A DNA stretch of 64,000 nt from Clostridium sp. ZS2-4 (GCF_026719745.1 NZ_JAPPRQ010000011.1:1-64000); one strand, 5' to 3'. Shown: positions 1 through 9,952, counted from the stretch's first letter. Notes: generated from the letters alone by a model not told the origin. Translations and numbers: made by a program.

Positions 1-299
1 ATATTACTTGGTCTTCCAGAATTTTCTCTTCGGGTATCTCTTAATCCTACAATCCCATTTTTCCTATACGCTTTTATCCACCTGGCTGCCGCCTGTTCAT
101 AGCGCCTCACACCTAGTATTTCAACATTAAATCCAGCATTTATGAAAATAACTCGTGGAGTAATTCCTCTTAAATATTCTTCGATAAATATTCTTTTAAA
201 CTCGTCAGAGTATGTTATTGACTTCTCGCTAACGCGTTTTACATAAGGGTTACGATTTAATCTTTCAATAGATTCTTTTGAGAATGTAATTTTACTCAT
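1..299 (-). CDS. Helix-turn-helix transposase subunit (OrfA-like), partial
   Basis: This open frame of 99 codons starts at an ATG whose complement is at 297-299 and runs off the left edge. A good ribosome binding site (GGAGG, 8 nt spacing) precedes the start. The protein begins MSKITFSKESIERLNRNPYV and contains a helix-turn-helix region (SDEFKRIFIEEYLRG followed by AAARWIKAYRKNGIVGLRD) like the DNA-binding N-terminal subunits of IS3-group transposases. It would recognise the element's ends. The catalytic DDE frame would lie further left, outside the window. It could also be the HTH part of a single-frame transposase. Confidence 0.65.
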   Translation of the reverse strand, partial: MSKITFSKESIERLNRNPYVKRVSEKSITYSDEFKRIFIEEYLRGITPRVIFINAGFNVEILGVRRYEQAAARWIKAYRKNGIVGLRDTRRENSGRPSN

Positions 300-388
300 A
301 TTAAAGACCTCCATATTTAATGATAATTATACATAAAAAAGCACCTATAAACTAGACACTTTTTTTAGTGTCCAATCTATAGGTACCA
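1..388 (-). mobile_element. Left-truncated IS3-like insertion sequence (5' end of element)
   Basis: The window begins inside an insertion sequence that reads leftwards. Reading the minus strand from 388, the sequence starts with TGG and contains TTGGACACT, as IS3-family termini typically do. Positions 341-360 and 367-386 form a near-perfect inverted repeat of about 20 bp, so the end folds into a hairpin just upstream of the transposase gene. The element continues beyond position 1, so the second reading frame and the other end are not visible. The family call rests on the terminal motif and the HTH protein. The exact boundary at 388 is an estimate. Confidence 0.6.
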
Positions 389-493
389 TTTTAGTTATTT
401 ATTAACTTTTTAGTATTTTTTTATTTTGCGATAATAATAATTTTTTTATACACATATATATAATAAAATTTACCAATTAAAGTGGAGGGTAAA

Positions 494-1441
494 ATGAATA
501 TTATTGTAACAGGTGGAGCAGGGTTTATTGGATCAAATATAGTTGATAGATTAGTTCAACTAAATCATAATGTTGCTATTATTGATAATTTGTCAACAGG
601 AAAAGAAGAAAACATAAATATCAAGGCTAAATTTTATAAAGTAGATATTAGAGATAATAAAAAGATACTTAAAGTTTTTGAGGATTTTAAGCCAGAAATA
701 TGTATACATCATGCAGCTCAAATAGATATTCAAACATCTATTAGAAATCCCAGATTTGATGCTGAAGTAAATATAATTGGAACTATAAATGTATTAGAAG
801 CATGCAGGATAAATAAAGTTAAAAAAATTATATATGCATGTTCAGCAGCTGTTTATGGGAATCCTAAGTATCTTCCTATTGATGAAAGACATAAAACAAA
901 TCCCATTTCATATTATGGCATTTCAAAGCTTACACCAGAGTATTATATGAAAGTTTTTAGTGAATTTTATGGTATTAAATATTCAATATTAAGATATGCA
1001 AATGCATATGGAATAAGACAAGCTTTTAAAGGAGAAGGAGGTGTTATAGCGATATTTTTAAATAAAATAATAAAAAAAGAAATTCCTGTGATTTATGGAG
1101 ATGGAGAACAAACAAGAGATTTTATATATGTAAAGGATATTGTAAATGCTAATATTGCTGCATTAACTAGAGGAAATAATGAAGTGATAAATATTTCTAC
1201 TAATAATAAAATTAGTATAAATGAGTTAGTAAACTATATAAGGATTATATCCAAAAGAGATTTAAATCATATATATGCCAGTAAAAGAGATGGAGATATA
1301 CTGCATAGCTATATTAATAATGAAAAAGCTAAAACGCTGCTTAATTGGGAACCGGAGTATTCCATAGAAGAAGGATTAAAAGAAACGTATGAATATTACA
1401 AGGGTTTATATAATGGAGGAAAACAACCCCCTTATATATAA
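494..1441 (+). CDS. NAD-dependent sugar epimerase/dehydratase (UDP-glucose 4-epimerase-like SDR)
   Basis: This 315-residue extended short-chain dehydrogenase probably epimerises or dehydrates a nucleotide sugar in the cytoplasm. The start is the ATG at 494, preceded by GGAGGG. An upstream in-frame GTG at 482 lies inside that Shine-Dalgarno sequence and is unlikely to be used. The N-terminus has the Rossmann glycine motif GGAGFIG (about residues 7-13), and the catalytic YxxxK appears as YYGISK near residue 138. The C-terminal RDFIYVKDIV is typical of UDP-hexose 4-epimerases. The substrate cannot be read from the sequence. It stands apart from the GDP-sugar genes that follow and could supply UDP-galactose or UDP-GalNAc to the glycosyltransferases nearby. 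Confidence 0.8.
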   Translation: MNIIVTGGAGFIGSNIVDRLVQLNHNVAIIDNLSTGKEENINIKAKFYKVDIRDNKKILKVFEDFKPEICIHHAAQIDIQTSIRNPRFDAEVNIIGTINVLEACRINKVKKIIYACSAAVYGNPKYLPIDERHKTNPISYYGISKLTPEYYMKVFSEFYGIKYSILRYANAYGIRQAFKGEGGVIAIFLNKIIKKEIPVIYGDGEQTRDFIYVKDIVNANIAALTRGNNEVINISTNNKISINELVNYIRIISKRDLNHIYASKRDGDILHSYINNEKAKTLLNWEPEYSIEEGLKETYEYYKGLYNGGKQPPYI

Positions 1442-1554
1442 AAAATATATGTTTTTTATAAACCGACTAATCACATAAATACTTTAGTATGAATATAATA
1501 TATTTGTATGACACAATACAAATTGTAAAAAAATATGAAGAAATGGGGGAGTCC

Positions 1555-2565
1555 ATGAAGATTGTTTCGGTTTTGTTAAAATATGATTATGGAATACCAG
1601 AACGAGGAGAATCAGGAGAAAAAAGAGTTTTTATACCTGCACTAAGAGAAGTTTGTGATAATTTGGTTCCATTTTGGTTAGAAGAGCATAGTTTTTTTAC
1701 AGATCGAAATATTTTACAAAAAGAAATAATTGATTTTGTAGATAAAGAAAACCCTGATGTAGTTTGTTTTTGTTTGTTGAGAGATGAGGTTAGTCTTGAA
1801 ACTATTTCAAAGCTTTCAAAAAAATATATAACAATAAATTGGTTTGGAGATGACCAGTGGAGATTTGATGATTTTACAAAATACGTAGCACCTAAATTTA
1901 CTTATTCTGTTACAATAGATAAATTTTGTTTAGAAAAATATAAAAAAATAGGATATAAAAATGTGATATTCACTCATATGGCGATTTGTGATTATGTTAA
2001 AGATTTAGACTTAAAAAATGTAGATTATAAATATGATATTTCTTTTGTAGGCGGTAAAAATACTGTTAGAGAGTGGATAGTAAATTGTTTAAGAAGAAAA
2101 TATAATGTAGAATGTTTTGGTGCAGGATGGCAAAATGGAAGAGTTAGTTATGATGAGTTTAAAGATATTGTGGTACATTCTAAAATAAATTTAAATTTAT
2201 CAAATTCGGTTTGTCATGATATAAGATATATAACAGCTTCTGAAAAGAATAAACAAGAATATGTGAGAAGTAGAAAAAGAGTAGAACAGATTAAAGGAAG
2301 AAATTTTGAGATACCTTGTTTTGGAGGATTTCAATTATCTAAATATGCACCTAGTATTGAAGATTATTTCGATATAGGTAAAGAAATTGTAGTGTATAAT
2401 AATATAGATGACTTAGAATTATATATTGAATATTATTTAAACCATGATTTAGAAAGAAGAAAGATACTAGAAGCAGGATATAAAAGAGCTAAAAATTATA
2501 CGCATATTGAATCATTTAAAAAAGTATTTAAAAAAATCAAAGAAACATATAAGGACGAAAATTAA
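1555..2565 (+). CDS. CgeB-like glycosyltransferase
   Basis: This 336-residue protein starts at the ATG at 1555 with GGGGGA at the right distance. A longer frame from 1489 has no ribosome binding site. The sequence MKIVSVLLKYDYGIPERG, the central FVGGKNTVREW and the C-terminal RGRNFEIP-like segment KGRNFEIPCFGGFQLS followed by the acidic YFDIGKEIVVYNNIDDL are typical of the Glyco_trans_1_2 (CgeB) family of GT-B glycosyltransferases. CgeB of Bacillus subtilis acts in spore-crust maturation. That function is known for the family and is only inferred here, but it fits the spore-surface genes downstream. A terminator follows. Confidence 0.65.
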   Translation: MKIVSVLLKYDYGIPERGESGEKRVFIPALREVCDNLVPFWLEEHSFFTDRNILQKEIIDFVDKENPDVVCFCLLRDEVSLETISKLSKKYITINWFGDDQWRFDDFTKYVAPKFTYSVTIDKFCLEKYKKIGYKNVIFTHMAICDYVKDLDLKNVDYKYDISFVGGKNTVREWIVNCLRRKYNVECFGAGWQNGRVSYDEFKDIVVHSKINLNLSNSVCHDIRYITASEKNKQEYVRSRKRVEQIKGRNFEIPCFGGFQLSKYAPSIEDYFDIGKEIVVYNNIDDLELYIEYYLNHDLERRKILEAGYKRAKNYTHIESFKKVFKKIKETYKDEN

Positions 2566-2600
2566 TTTAGAAAAGAAAAAGAATAATATTAAAAACACTT

Positions 2601-2634
2601 AAAAAACAATAGCTTATAAGGTTATTGTTTTTTT
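2601..2634 (+). terminator. Rho-independent terminator after the CgeB-like gene
   Basis: An inverted repeat (AAAACAATA paired with TATTGTTTT) is followed directly by a run of T. It separates the epimerase/CgeB pair from the manC unit. Confidence 0.75.
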
Positions 2635-2756
2635 ATGCACACTTATTTACAACAATTAATATAATTATTATGAAAACAAATTTAAAATATTTGACTATAA
2701 AGTTAAGTATATGGAGAACTTTATGAAGATTGTGTATTCATTTTAGGAGTGATTTT

Positions 2757-3806
2757 ATGTTATGTGCGTTAATTATGGCAGGAGGTAAAGGGACTAGATT
2801 TTGGCCTATTTCAACTGAAGCCAGGCCCAAACAATTTTTAAAGCTTTTTGGAGAAGACACAATGATTCAAATGACTGTAAAAAGATTGAGAAAATTAATT
2901 CCTATAGAAAGGATTTTTATAATAACGGAAAAGATATATATACATTTAGTAAAAGAGCAATTACCAGAATTACCACAAAGAAATATAATCATGGAACCGA
3001 TTGGGAAAAATACAGCACCGTGTATAGCTCTTTCAGCTTTTTATATTAAGAAAATATGTAAGAATTCAACTATAGCTGTATTACCTGCTGACCATCTTAT
3101 AGTAAATGAAGAAGAGTTTATACAAACATTAAAGGCTGCTGATGAATTTGTAGAGAGAAGAAAGGATGCCATAGTAACTATAGGGATGAAGCCTAATAGA
3201 GCAGAGACAGGATATGGATATATAAATTATAGTGACATACACTGTGCAATTAATGGATATGAAATAAGAAGTGTAAAGAGATTCGAGGAAAAACCTAATA
3301 AAGAAAAGGCAGAACAATATTTAATGGAAGGACATTACCTTTGGAATGGGGGAATGTTTATATGGAAAACATCAAACATTATAAGATTAACAAAATTATA
3401 TTTAGAGAATACTTATAAAATTTTAAAAGAAATATCAGAGTTATCAGATGAAGATTATCAAAAAGCTTTGGAAGAAAAATATACTGAAGTTGACAGCGTA
3501 TCCGTAGATTATGGAATTATGGAAAAGGCAGATAATATTTATGTTATTCCAAGTGCATTTGGTTGGGATGATGTAGGAAGTTGGAGTGCATTAGAAAGAT
3601 GTAAAAAAAAGGATTGTGATGGGAATATAACTATAGGGAATGTAAAAAGTATAGATGGAAGAAATAATATAGTAGTTTCTAATAGCAAATCTATTATTAT
3701 TGATGGAGCAAATGATATTTATGTAGTTGAAAATGATGGAGTAATAATAATTGGTAAAAAGAATAGACTGGTTAATATAAAAGAATTAAAAGAAACAGTA
3801 GGTTAG
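2757..3806 (+). CDS. manC: Mannose-1-phosphate guanylyltransferase
   Basis: The enzyme makes GDP-mannose from mannose-1-phosphate and GTP. The 349-residue protein starts at the ATG at 2757 (TAGGAGTG upstream); a TTG 27 nt earlier lacks a binding site. The signature [11 protein letters not shown] (residues 9-19) is the nucleotidyltransferase loop of GMP-type enzymes, and RFEEKP and WNGGMFIW are also present. The length matches the monofunctional bacterial type without the phosphomannose isomerase domain of larger ManC proteins. gmd follows after 16 nt, so the two genes form one unit and the product feeds GDP-fucose synthesis. Confidence 0.92.
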   Translation: MLCALIMAGGKGTRFWPISTEARPKQFLKLFGEDTMIQMTVKRLRKLIPIERIFIITEKIYIHLVKEQLPELPQRNIIMEPIGKNTAPCIALSAFYIKKICKNSTIAVLPADHLIVNEEEFIQTLKAADEFVERRKDAIVTIGMKPNRAETGYGYINYSDIHCAINGYEIRSVKRFEEKPNKEKAEQYLMEGHYLWNGGMFIWKTSNIIRLTKLYLENTYKILKEISELSDEDYQKALEEKYTEVDSVSVDYGIMEKADNIYVIPSAFGWDDVGSWSALERCKKKDCDGNITIGNVKSIDGRNNIVVSNSKSIIIDGANDIYVVENDGVIIIGKKNRLVNIKELKETVG

Positions 3807-3822
3807 AATGGGGGATAAGGCT

Positions 3823-4890
3823 GTGAAAAAAGCTTTAATAACAGGTATAACAGGACAAGACGGTTCATATTTGACAGAGCTTTTATTAAAAAAAGGTTAT
3901 GAAGTTCATGGAATAATTAGAAGAGCAAGTATATTTAATACAAAAAGAATAGATTATTTATTTGAAAATCCTAAAATAGGAAATGTAAAATTATTTCTTC
4001 ATTATGGTGATTTAACAGATTCAAGTAATTTGAATAGATTAATTGAAAAAATAAGACCAGATGAAATTTATAATTTAGGGGCTCAAAGTCATGTTAAGGT
4101 TTCTTTTGATGTTCCAGAATATACAGCTGAGGTTGATGCATTAGGTACACTAAGAATATTAGATGCTATAAAAGAATGTGGAGGTAAGTGTAAGTTTTAT
4201 CAAGCTTCTACATCTGAACTTTTTGGGGGGATTCCAGGAACAGCTCCTCAAAATGAAAATACTTCTTTTTATCCCAAAAGTCCATATGCTGCTGCAAAGT
4301 TGTATTCATATTGGATAACAGTAAATTATAGAGAGGCTTATGGTCTTTTTGCTTGCAATGGAATATTGTTTAATCATGAATCAACAAGAAGAGGCAAAAC
4401 TTTTGTTACAAGAAAGATTACAAGAGCAGTAGCTAGTATTATTGCAGGCAAACAAGATGTTCTTTTACTTGGTAACTTAGATGCTAAAAGAGATTGGGGT
4501 TTTGCTGGTGATTATGTAGAAGGTATGTGGTTAATGCTTCAAAAAGAAAAGCCAGGAGATTATGTTCTAGCAACGAATGAAACTCATACAGTAAGAGAGT
4601 TTGTTGAAGCTGTATTTAAAGAAGTTGGAATAGATATAATGTGGAAAGGAAGTGGAATAGAAGAAAAAGGTTATGATAAGAAAACAGGTAAAATTTTAGT
4701 TGAAGTTAATCTAAATTATTTTAGACCTTCTGAGGTTGAAGTGCTGTTAGGAGACCCTTCAAAAGCTGAAAAAGAATTGGGGTGGAAGAGAAAAGTAGAT
4801 TTTAAAGAATTAGTTCATATGATGATTGAAGCTGATTGTGAAGAAATAACAGGAAAAGGGTTAGATTATATAAGACGGAAATTTGAGTAA
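3823..4890 (+). CDS. gmd: GDP-mannose 4,6-dehydratase
   Basis: Gmd converts GDP-mannose to GDP-4-keto-6-deoxymannose, the first step to GDP-L-fucose. I place the start at the GTG at 3823 because GGGGG lies 9 nt upstream and the protein then begins with the family-typical [16 protein letters not shown]; the ATG at 3808 is an alternative. The NADP-binding motif [17 protein letters not shown], the [14 protein letters not shown] catalytic region and NHESTRRG are all present. At 355 residues it is full length. In many genomes fcl follows directly; here a transposase fragment lies between them. Confidence 0.95.
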   Translation: MKKALITGITGQDGSYLTELLLKKGYEVHGIIRRASIFNTKRIDYLFENPKIGNVKLFLHYGDLTDSSNLNRLIEKIRPDEIYNLGAQSHVKVSFDVPEYTAEVDALGTLRILDAIKECGGKCKFYQASTSELFGGIPGTAPQNENTSFYPKSPYAAAKLYSYWITVNYREAYGLFACNGILFNHESTRRGKTFVTRKITRAVASIIAGKQDVLLLGNLDAKRDWGFAGDYVEGMWLMLQKEKPGDYVLATNETHTVREFVEAVFKEVGIDIMWKGSGIEEKGYDKKTGKILVEVNLNYFRPSEVEVLLGDPSKAEKELGWKRKVDFKELVHMMIEADCEEITGKGLDYIRRKFE

Positions 4891-4908
4891 AAAATAAAAT
4901 TTCATATT

Positions 4909-5397
4909 TTAGGGGAGTGTGGCTTTTATGATTAATTTACCATTAGCTACAACAACATGTGAAATTTTTATATTGGATGAAACTAATAAAAATTGTGAAA
5001 TTGCTCTTGTTGATGAGTTATTTAAAAAGTACAACGTTAAAGTAGTTAAGATGGTATGTAGCGAGAATCTCATTCCCTTAATAGAAAGAAATCCTGACAC
5101 AGCTTCGCTAGAAGCTATATCTATATTGAGGTTATGATATTGAACAATTACATGATTACACTTTTTATCGCCACATTTGTATCGATTATAGTGCTTATAT
5201 TCATGGTGAAGATAAGTTGATTTACCACATTTAGGACACTTTGGATATTTACTTTTCAACTTATTGGTGACGGAGTCAGGTGCAAACTGACGTTTATATT
5301 TTTTACATTGATATTTTTGATTAGCCTGCTTATCCAATCCGAACTTATATAGTTTATCCGAATGGCAACGAGGGCATTTTACATTTGTTTTGTTCAT
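4909..5397 (-). pseudogene. Truncated zinc-ribbon transposase fragment
   Basis: The reverse strand encodes 162 residues starting MNKTNVKCPRCHSDKLYKFG. The N-terminus carries paired CxxC zinc ribbons (CPRC, then CPKC with later CGDKKC), followed by a helical HTH-like segment (STRAISQFLLVSSNIKISH). This layout matches the N-terminal third of zinc-ribbon DDE transposases. The DDE catalytic part is missing; the frame ends in an unrelated tail (NGKLIIKATLP) 19 nt after the gmd stop, so the copy is a deletion remnant and cannot transpose. It lies antisense between gmd and fcl and probably arose by insertion into their operon. Confidence 0.75.
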
Positions 5398-5475
5398 TGT
5401 TCTTCTCTCCTTTTCATGGGGGATATTTGGTTGTTAGCAAACTTATTATATTTTCTAGGATTGAGAAGAGCAATG
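5395..5475. repeat. 13-bp inverted repeat flanking the transposase start
   Basis: CATTGTTCTTCTC at 5395-5407 is the inverse complement, with one mismatch, of GAGAAGAGCAATG at 5463-5475. The left arm overlaps the start codon of the transposase fragment. It may be a regulatory hairpin or part of the terminal region of the lost element. Confidence 0.5.
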
Positions 5476-5520
5476 TTCATATAACTTAACAGATCGAGAA
5501 TTTTTATAAGGAGATGTAGT

Positions 5521-6447
5521 ATGAAGAAAAATAGTAAAATTTATGTTGCGGGACATAAAGGTCTTGTTGGTTCAGCTATAATAAGAAATTTAAAAGAAAA
5601 TGGTTATACAAGTATAATAGGTAAAACTCATGCTGAACTTGATTTAATAGATCAAGCAGCGGTTAGAAACTTTTTTAAAGAAGAAAAACCTGAGTATATA
5701 TTTTTAGCTGCAGCTAAAGTTGGAGGAATACATGCTAATAATATGTATCCAGCTGATTTTATATATGAAAATTTACAAATTCAAAATAATATAATAAAAG
5801 CGGCTCATGATTTTAAAGCTAAAAAGTTAATATTTTTAGGAAGTTCATGTATATATCCCAAAATGTGTCCTCAACCAATAAAAGAAGAATATTTGCTTTC
5901 AGGATATTTAGAATTTACGAATGAAGCTTATGCTCTTGCAAAAATTTCAGGACTTAAAATGTGTCAATTTTTCAAAAGGCAATATGGAGAAAATTTTATA
6001 AGTGTTATGCCTACAAATCTATACGGCCCTAATGACAAATTTGATTTAGAAACTTCACATGTTGTGCCAGCACTTATAAGAAAATTTCACGAAGCTAAAA
6101 TGAATAATAAATCTTATGTTGAAATATGGGGTACTGGTAAACCATTAAGAGAATTTTTATATGTAGATGATATGGCAGATGCTTGTGTGTATTTAATGGA
6201 GAATTATGATGGTGAAGAACATATAAACATAGGAACTGGTAAGGATATGAGTATAAAAGAACTCGCAGAAATTATAAAAGAAATAGTAGGATTTGACGGT
6301 GAATTGAGATTTAATAGAGATAAGCCTGATGGAACACCTAAAAAATTGCTAGATGTATCAAGATTAGAGAAGTTAGGATGGAAATATAAAACGGAACTGT
6401 ATGATGGATTAGTGAAAACTTATAGTTGGTACTTGGATAAAATTTAA
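5521..6447 (+). CDS. fcl: GDP-L-fucose synthase
   Basis: Fcl is a bifunctional 3,5-epimerase/4-reductase that turns GDP-4-keto-6-deoxymannose into GDP-L-fucose. The 308-residue protein starts at the ATG at 5521 behind AAGGAG. It has the cofactor motif [10 protein letters not shown] near the N-terminus, the family-typical [10 protein letters not shown], and catalytic [23 protein letters not shown] and the C-terminal [10 protein letters not shown] are also characteristic. With manC and gmd it completes a GDP-fucose route from mannose-1-phosphate. The fucosyl acceptor is not identified; the spore-surface glycoproteins downstream are candidates. Confidence 0.95.
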   Translation: MKKNSKIYVAGHKGLVGSAIIRNLKENGYTSIIGKTHAELDLIDQAAVRNFFKEEKPEYIFLAAAKVGGIHANNMYPADFIYENLQIQNNIIKAAHDFKAKKLIFLGSSCIYPKMCPQPIKEEYLLSGYLEFTNEAYALAKISGLKMCQFFKRQYGENFISVMPTNLYGPNDKFDLETSHVVPALIRKFHEAKMNNKSYVEIWGTGKPLREFLYVDDMADACVYLMENYDGEEHINIGTGKDMSIKELAEIIKEIVGFDGELRFNRDKPDGTPKKLLDVSRLEKLGWKYKTELYDGLVKTYSWYLDKI

Positions 6448-6490
6448 AGTACTAAAAGTCATAAATAAAATAATTGTATTAAAGAAATCA

Positions 6491-6521
6491 TTAAGAATAC
6501 CTTAATTAGGTATTCTTTTTT
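6491..6521 (+). terminator. Terminator after fcl
   Basis: The perfect hairpin AAGAATACC/GGTATTCTT with a short AT loop is followed by a T run. Confidence 0.8.
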
Positions 6522-6668
6522 GAATGATTATGTAAGTAGAAGAATAATATATTTTAATCACATAAATTTTAATACAATAATATACTGTAATGGAGAAATG
6601 TAAGCATAAAAATTTATTTAAAGAAACATTAATTTTGAAAAATATTAAATAAAATTGTAGGTGATATT

Positions 6669-7409
6669 ATGAAAGTTGTAATACTTTGTGGAGGTAAGGG
6701 TACAAGAATGCGTGAAGAAACAGAGTATCGTCCAAAACCTCTTGTTAATGTAGGGGGCAAACCGATTATATGGCATATAATGAAACTATATTCACACTTT
6801 GGATTTAATGATTTTATACTATGTTTAGGGTATAAAGGTGAAATGATAAAACAATATTTTATGGAAATGTATTGGAGAAATAATGATATTACATTAAATA
6901 CTGTTAATAATAATTTAATATGTCATAACTCTAAAGAGGAACAGTGGAATATAACAATGTTAGATACAGGGTTTGAAACTTTTACTGGAGGTAGAATAAA
7001 AAAGATAAAAGATTATATAGAAGAGGATGAATTTATGTTAACATATGGAGATGGATTAAGTAATATTAATATACTTTTAAATTATCACAAGAAAAAAGGA
7101 AAAATTGCAACTCTGACAGGTGTGCATCCTACTTAGCCTTTTGGAATACTAAAAGTAAAAGATGGTATAGTAACCTCCTTTAGTGAAAAGCCTGTATTAA
7201 AAGATGTTATAAATGGAGGGTTTATGGTTCTAAATAGAAAAATCTTTAATTATTTTCCAAAAGATGACTGTGCTTTTGAAGAAGTACCATTAAAAAATTT
7301 AAGCAAGGCTAATGAACTTGCTGTATATGAACACAAAGGTTTTTGGACTGCAATAGATACTTTTAAGGATGTAAAGCGAGTAGATAAACTTTGGGAATTT
7401 GGGAAAGCT
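6669..7409 (+). pseudogene. rfbF: Glucose-1-phosphate cytidylyltransferase, inactivated
   Basis: RfbF makes CDP-glucose for 3,6-dideoxyhexose synthesis. The frame starts MKVVILCGGKGTRMREETEY, the family's nucleotide-binding loop, and is recognisable throughout: MLDTGFETFTGGRIKK, LTYGDGLSNINI, then PFGILKVKDG, INGGFMVLN and GFWTAIDTFKDVKRVDKLWE. An in-frame TAG at 7134-7136 interrupts it after 155 codons, and the same frame continues immediately afterwards. The last few residues are lost where the sequence runs into a transketolase fragment near 7410. The neighbouring rfbH is also broken and no rfbG is present, so decay is more likely than programmed readthrough. Confidence 0.88.
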
Positions 7410-7417
7410 ATAAATTT

Positions 7418-7563
7418 AATTGATGGAAAAGATATTACTATTATAACCACAGGTAATATGCTTGAAGAAGGTATAGAAATAGCTAATAAACTAATGGAAA
7501 AACAAATATCAGTAAACTTAGTAAGTATACACACAATAAAACCTTTAGATGAAGAGAACATTA
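7418..7563 (+). pseudogene. Fragment of transketolase C-terminal domain
   Basis: About 48 codons, in the same frame as the rfbF remnant, read DGKDITIITTGNMLEEGIEI and then VSIHTIKPLDEENIK. This is the characteristic C-terminal domain of transketolase and the E1-beta-like family. Everything else of that gene is missing. Split transketolase genes sometimes accompany CDP-sugar clusters that make branched-chain sugars, so the fragment may come from the original rfb cluster. That origin is inference. Confidence 0.7.
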
Positions 7564-8390
7564 AAATATGGATTAGTAACAAATTCAGGTTCATCAGCTA
7601 ATTTAATAGCCTTGAGTGCTCTCTGTTCTCCTAATATTGAAAATCCAATCAAACCTGGTGACGAAGTAATAACTACAGCAATGACATTTCCAACAACATT
7701 TAATCCAATTATTCAAAATAATTTAATTCCTGTAGTAATTGATATTGAAGAAGGAACTTATAATATAGATGCTTCAAAAATAGAAAGTGCTATTTCAAAT
7801 AAAACTAAAGCTATAATATTTGCTCATACTTTAGGTAATCCAGCAGAAATGGATAAGATAATGGAGGTAGCTAAAAAATATAATCTTTATGTAATAGAAG
7901 ATACTTGTGATGCTTTAGATTCTAAATATGATAATCAACTTTGTGGAACATTTGGTGATTTTTCCACCTACAGCTTTTATGCTGCTCATCATATGACTAT
8001 GGGAGAGGGAGGAGCAGTTCTTACTAATAATATAAACTTATATAAACAAGCTTTGTCCATAAGAGACTGGGGAAGAGCTTGTTATTGTCAGACTGGAGAA
8101 CCAAATCCAAATGGTGCCTGCGGTAAACGCTTTAAGCATAAATATGAAAATTTATCGTATGGATATGATCATAAATATGTTTATAGCAATAAAGGATGTT
8201 ATTTACAGGTAATATATTAAAACATCCAGCTTATAAAAATATAAACTATAGAGTTACAGATAAATTAGATAATACAAATAATGTATTGACAAACACATTA
8301 TTTGTAGGCGTTTATCCTGGATTAACGGATGAAATGCTTCAATATATAATTGAAGTTGTTGACAGATTTATGATTAATTTAATTAATTAA
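7561..8390 (+). pseudogene. rfbH: CDP-4-keto-6-deoxyglucose 3-dehydrase (E1), inactivated
   Basis: RfbH is a PMP- and [2Fe-2S]-dependent dehydrase that removes the C3 hydroxyl of CDP-4-keto-6-deoxyglucose. The frame begins abruptly at GLVTNSGSSANL without the normal first hundred or so residues. It retains AHTLGNPAEMDKIM, the diagnostic AAHHMTMGEGGA (His in place of the PLP lysine) and a Cys-rich CYCQTGEPNPNGACGKRF. Near 8200 there is a deletion and frame change. The C-terminal end (TGNILKHPAYKNINYRV then FVGVYPGLTDEML) continues in another frame to 8390. It is plainly non-functional. Confidence 0.88.
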
Positions 8391-8526
8391 AATTTTATAT
8401 AGAAGAATTTTCATTTCTAACATTTGTTAAAGCACTTCATATATGAATATTAACAAATTTAATATATTATCATACTATATACTAATAAATAAGAAGTACT
8501 TGAAATGTACAAAGGGAGTGCTTAAG

Positions 8527-9843
8527 TTGTCAAACAAAGAAAAATTATTAGAAAAAATACAGAATAAGATTGCAGTAATAGGTGTTGTAGGTTTAGGCTA
8601 TGTTGGATTACCCCTTTCGGTTGAAAATGCCAAATCTGGATATAAAGTTGTAGGATTTGATGTTCAAGAAAAAAAAGTGAATATGGTGAATGAAGGGCAC
8701 AATTATATAGGGGACATAGTAGATGCAGAACTTGAAAAATTGGTACTTGAAGGAAAGTTAAGAGCAACCACAGATTTTGATTTTGCAAAAGGTGTAGATG
8801 TAGTTTTAATATGTGTTCCTACTCCCTTAGATAAGTATCAACAACCAGATATAAGTTATGTAAAATCATCTACTGAGGCTGTTGGAAAATATATACATGA
8901 GGGGATGTTAGTGGTTCTTGAAAGTACTACTTATCCTGGTACAACAGAAGAATTGATATTACCTATATTAGAAGAAAAATCAGGATTGAAATGTGGAAGA
9001 GATTTTTATTTGGCTTTTTCACCAGAAAGAGTAGATCCTGGTAACTTAATATATAAGACAAGAAATACTCCTAAAGTAGTAGGAGGAGTAGGAAAAGATA
9101 GCACAGAAATAGCTGCTGCTTTATATAGAAATGTACTTGAAGGTGAAGTGCTTGAAGTGTCTAGTCCAAAGGTAGCAGAAATGGAAAAAATCCTTGAAAA
9201 TACTTATAGAAATATAAATATTGGTTTAATAAATGAAATGGCAATTATTTGTAATAAAATGAATATAAACATATGGGAAGTTATTGAAGCTGCAAAAACA
9301 AAACCTTATGGTTTCCAAGCATTTTATCCTGGACCAGGATTAGGAGGACACTGCATACCGCTTGATCCATATTATTTAACATGGAAGGCTAGAGAATATG
9401 ATTATCATACAAGACTTATAGAAACTTCAGGAGAAATAAATAATTACATGCCTCAATATATATTACAAAGGGCTTCAAAAATATTAAATAAATTTAAAAA
9501 GCCTTTAAATGGTTCAAAAATTTTAATATTAGGAATTGCATATAAAAATGATATAGATGATTATAGAGAAAGTCCTGCACTTAAAGTTATTGAAAACTTT
9601 AAAAAGGAAGGAGCATATGTTGAATTTAATGATCCATATATACCTTCTTATAGATACAAGGGAGAAGAGTATAATGGAGTAGAATTAACACAGGAAGTAT
9701 TAAATAATGCAGATTTGGTTGTTATAACAACTGCACATAAAAAGTATGATTATAATTTTATACAAAAAAACTCTGAATTTATATTTGATACAAGAAATGC
9801 AACTAAGGATGTTGAAAATAAACAGAATATTGAATTGTTATAA
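8527..9843 (+). CDS. Nucleotide-sugar dehydrogenase (UDP-GlcNAc/ManNAc or UDP-glucose 6-dehydrogenase family)
   Basis: The enzyme oxidises C6 of a UDP-sugar to a uronic acid using NAD. I choose the TTG at 8527 (AAAGGGAG upstream); this gives 438 residues, the same length as the clear paralogue at 40984-42300, whereas a longer frame from 8443 adds an implausible leader. Motifs are the Rossmann VVGLGYVGLPLSV, FSPERVDPGN, EKILENTYRNINIGLINEM, the active-site region PGPGLGGHCIPLDP and YRESPALKVIENF. The two paralogues are very similar, but this copy has no pathway partners beside it. Its substrate remains open. Confidence 0.88.
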   Translation: MSNKEKLLEKIQNKIAVIGVVGLGYVGLPLSVENAKSGYKVVGFDVQEKKVNMVNEGHNYIGDIVDAELEKLVLEGKLRATTDFDFAKGVDVVLICVPTPLDKYQQPDISYVKSSTEAVGKYIHEGMLVVLESTTYPGTTEELILPILEEKSGLKCGRDFYLAFSPERVDPGNLIYKTRNTPKVVGGVGKDSTEIAAALYRNVLEGEVLEVSSPKVAEMEKILENTYRNINIGLINEMAIICNKMNINIWEVIEAAKTKPYGFQAFYPGPGLGGHCIPLDPYYLTWKAREYDYHTRLIETSGEINNYMPQYILQRASKILNKFKKPLNGSKILILGIAYKNDIDDYRESPALKVIENFKKEGAYVEFNDPYIPSYRYKGEEYNGVELTQEVLNNADLVVITTAHKKYDYNFIQKNSEFIFDTRNATKDVENKQNIELL

Positions 9844-9848
9844 GATAT

Positions 9849-9877
9849 GAAAAAGCTAGGTTTATCCTGGCTTTTTA
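9849..9877 (+). terminator. Terminator after the dehydrogenase
   Basis: The hairpin AAAAAGCTAGG/CCTGGCTTTTT with loop TTTAT isolates the dehydrogenase from the spore-surface island. Confidence 0.85.
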
Positions 9878-9925
9878 TTGTATAAAAGAAAACTATAGAT
9901 AAAAGAACTTGTATGGCTTCATAGC

Positions 9926-9952
9926 ACATTTTATATTATTACTCATATTATA
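9926..9952 (+). promoter_or_regulatory. Sigma-K-like promoter of the nine-residue-repeat protein
   Basis: AC at 9926-9927 and CATATTATA at 9944-9952 are 16 bp apart. They match the sigma-K pattern (AC, then CATAnnnTA). The start codon lies about 50 nt downstream. Four more promoters of the same form occur in this island. Confidence 0.6.

Noticed and set aside
4919-5137. 72-codon + strand ORF after gmd
   Set aside because: It is the antisense shadow of the transposase relic, which has coherent zinc-ribbon motifs on the minus strand.
7134-7136. In-frame TAG in rfbF as a programmed readthrough or pyrrolysine codon
   Set aside because: The 3' end of rfbF is also lost and neighbouring rfbH is broken, so the stop is simple decay.
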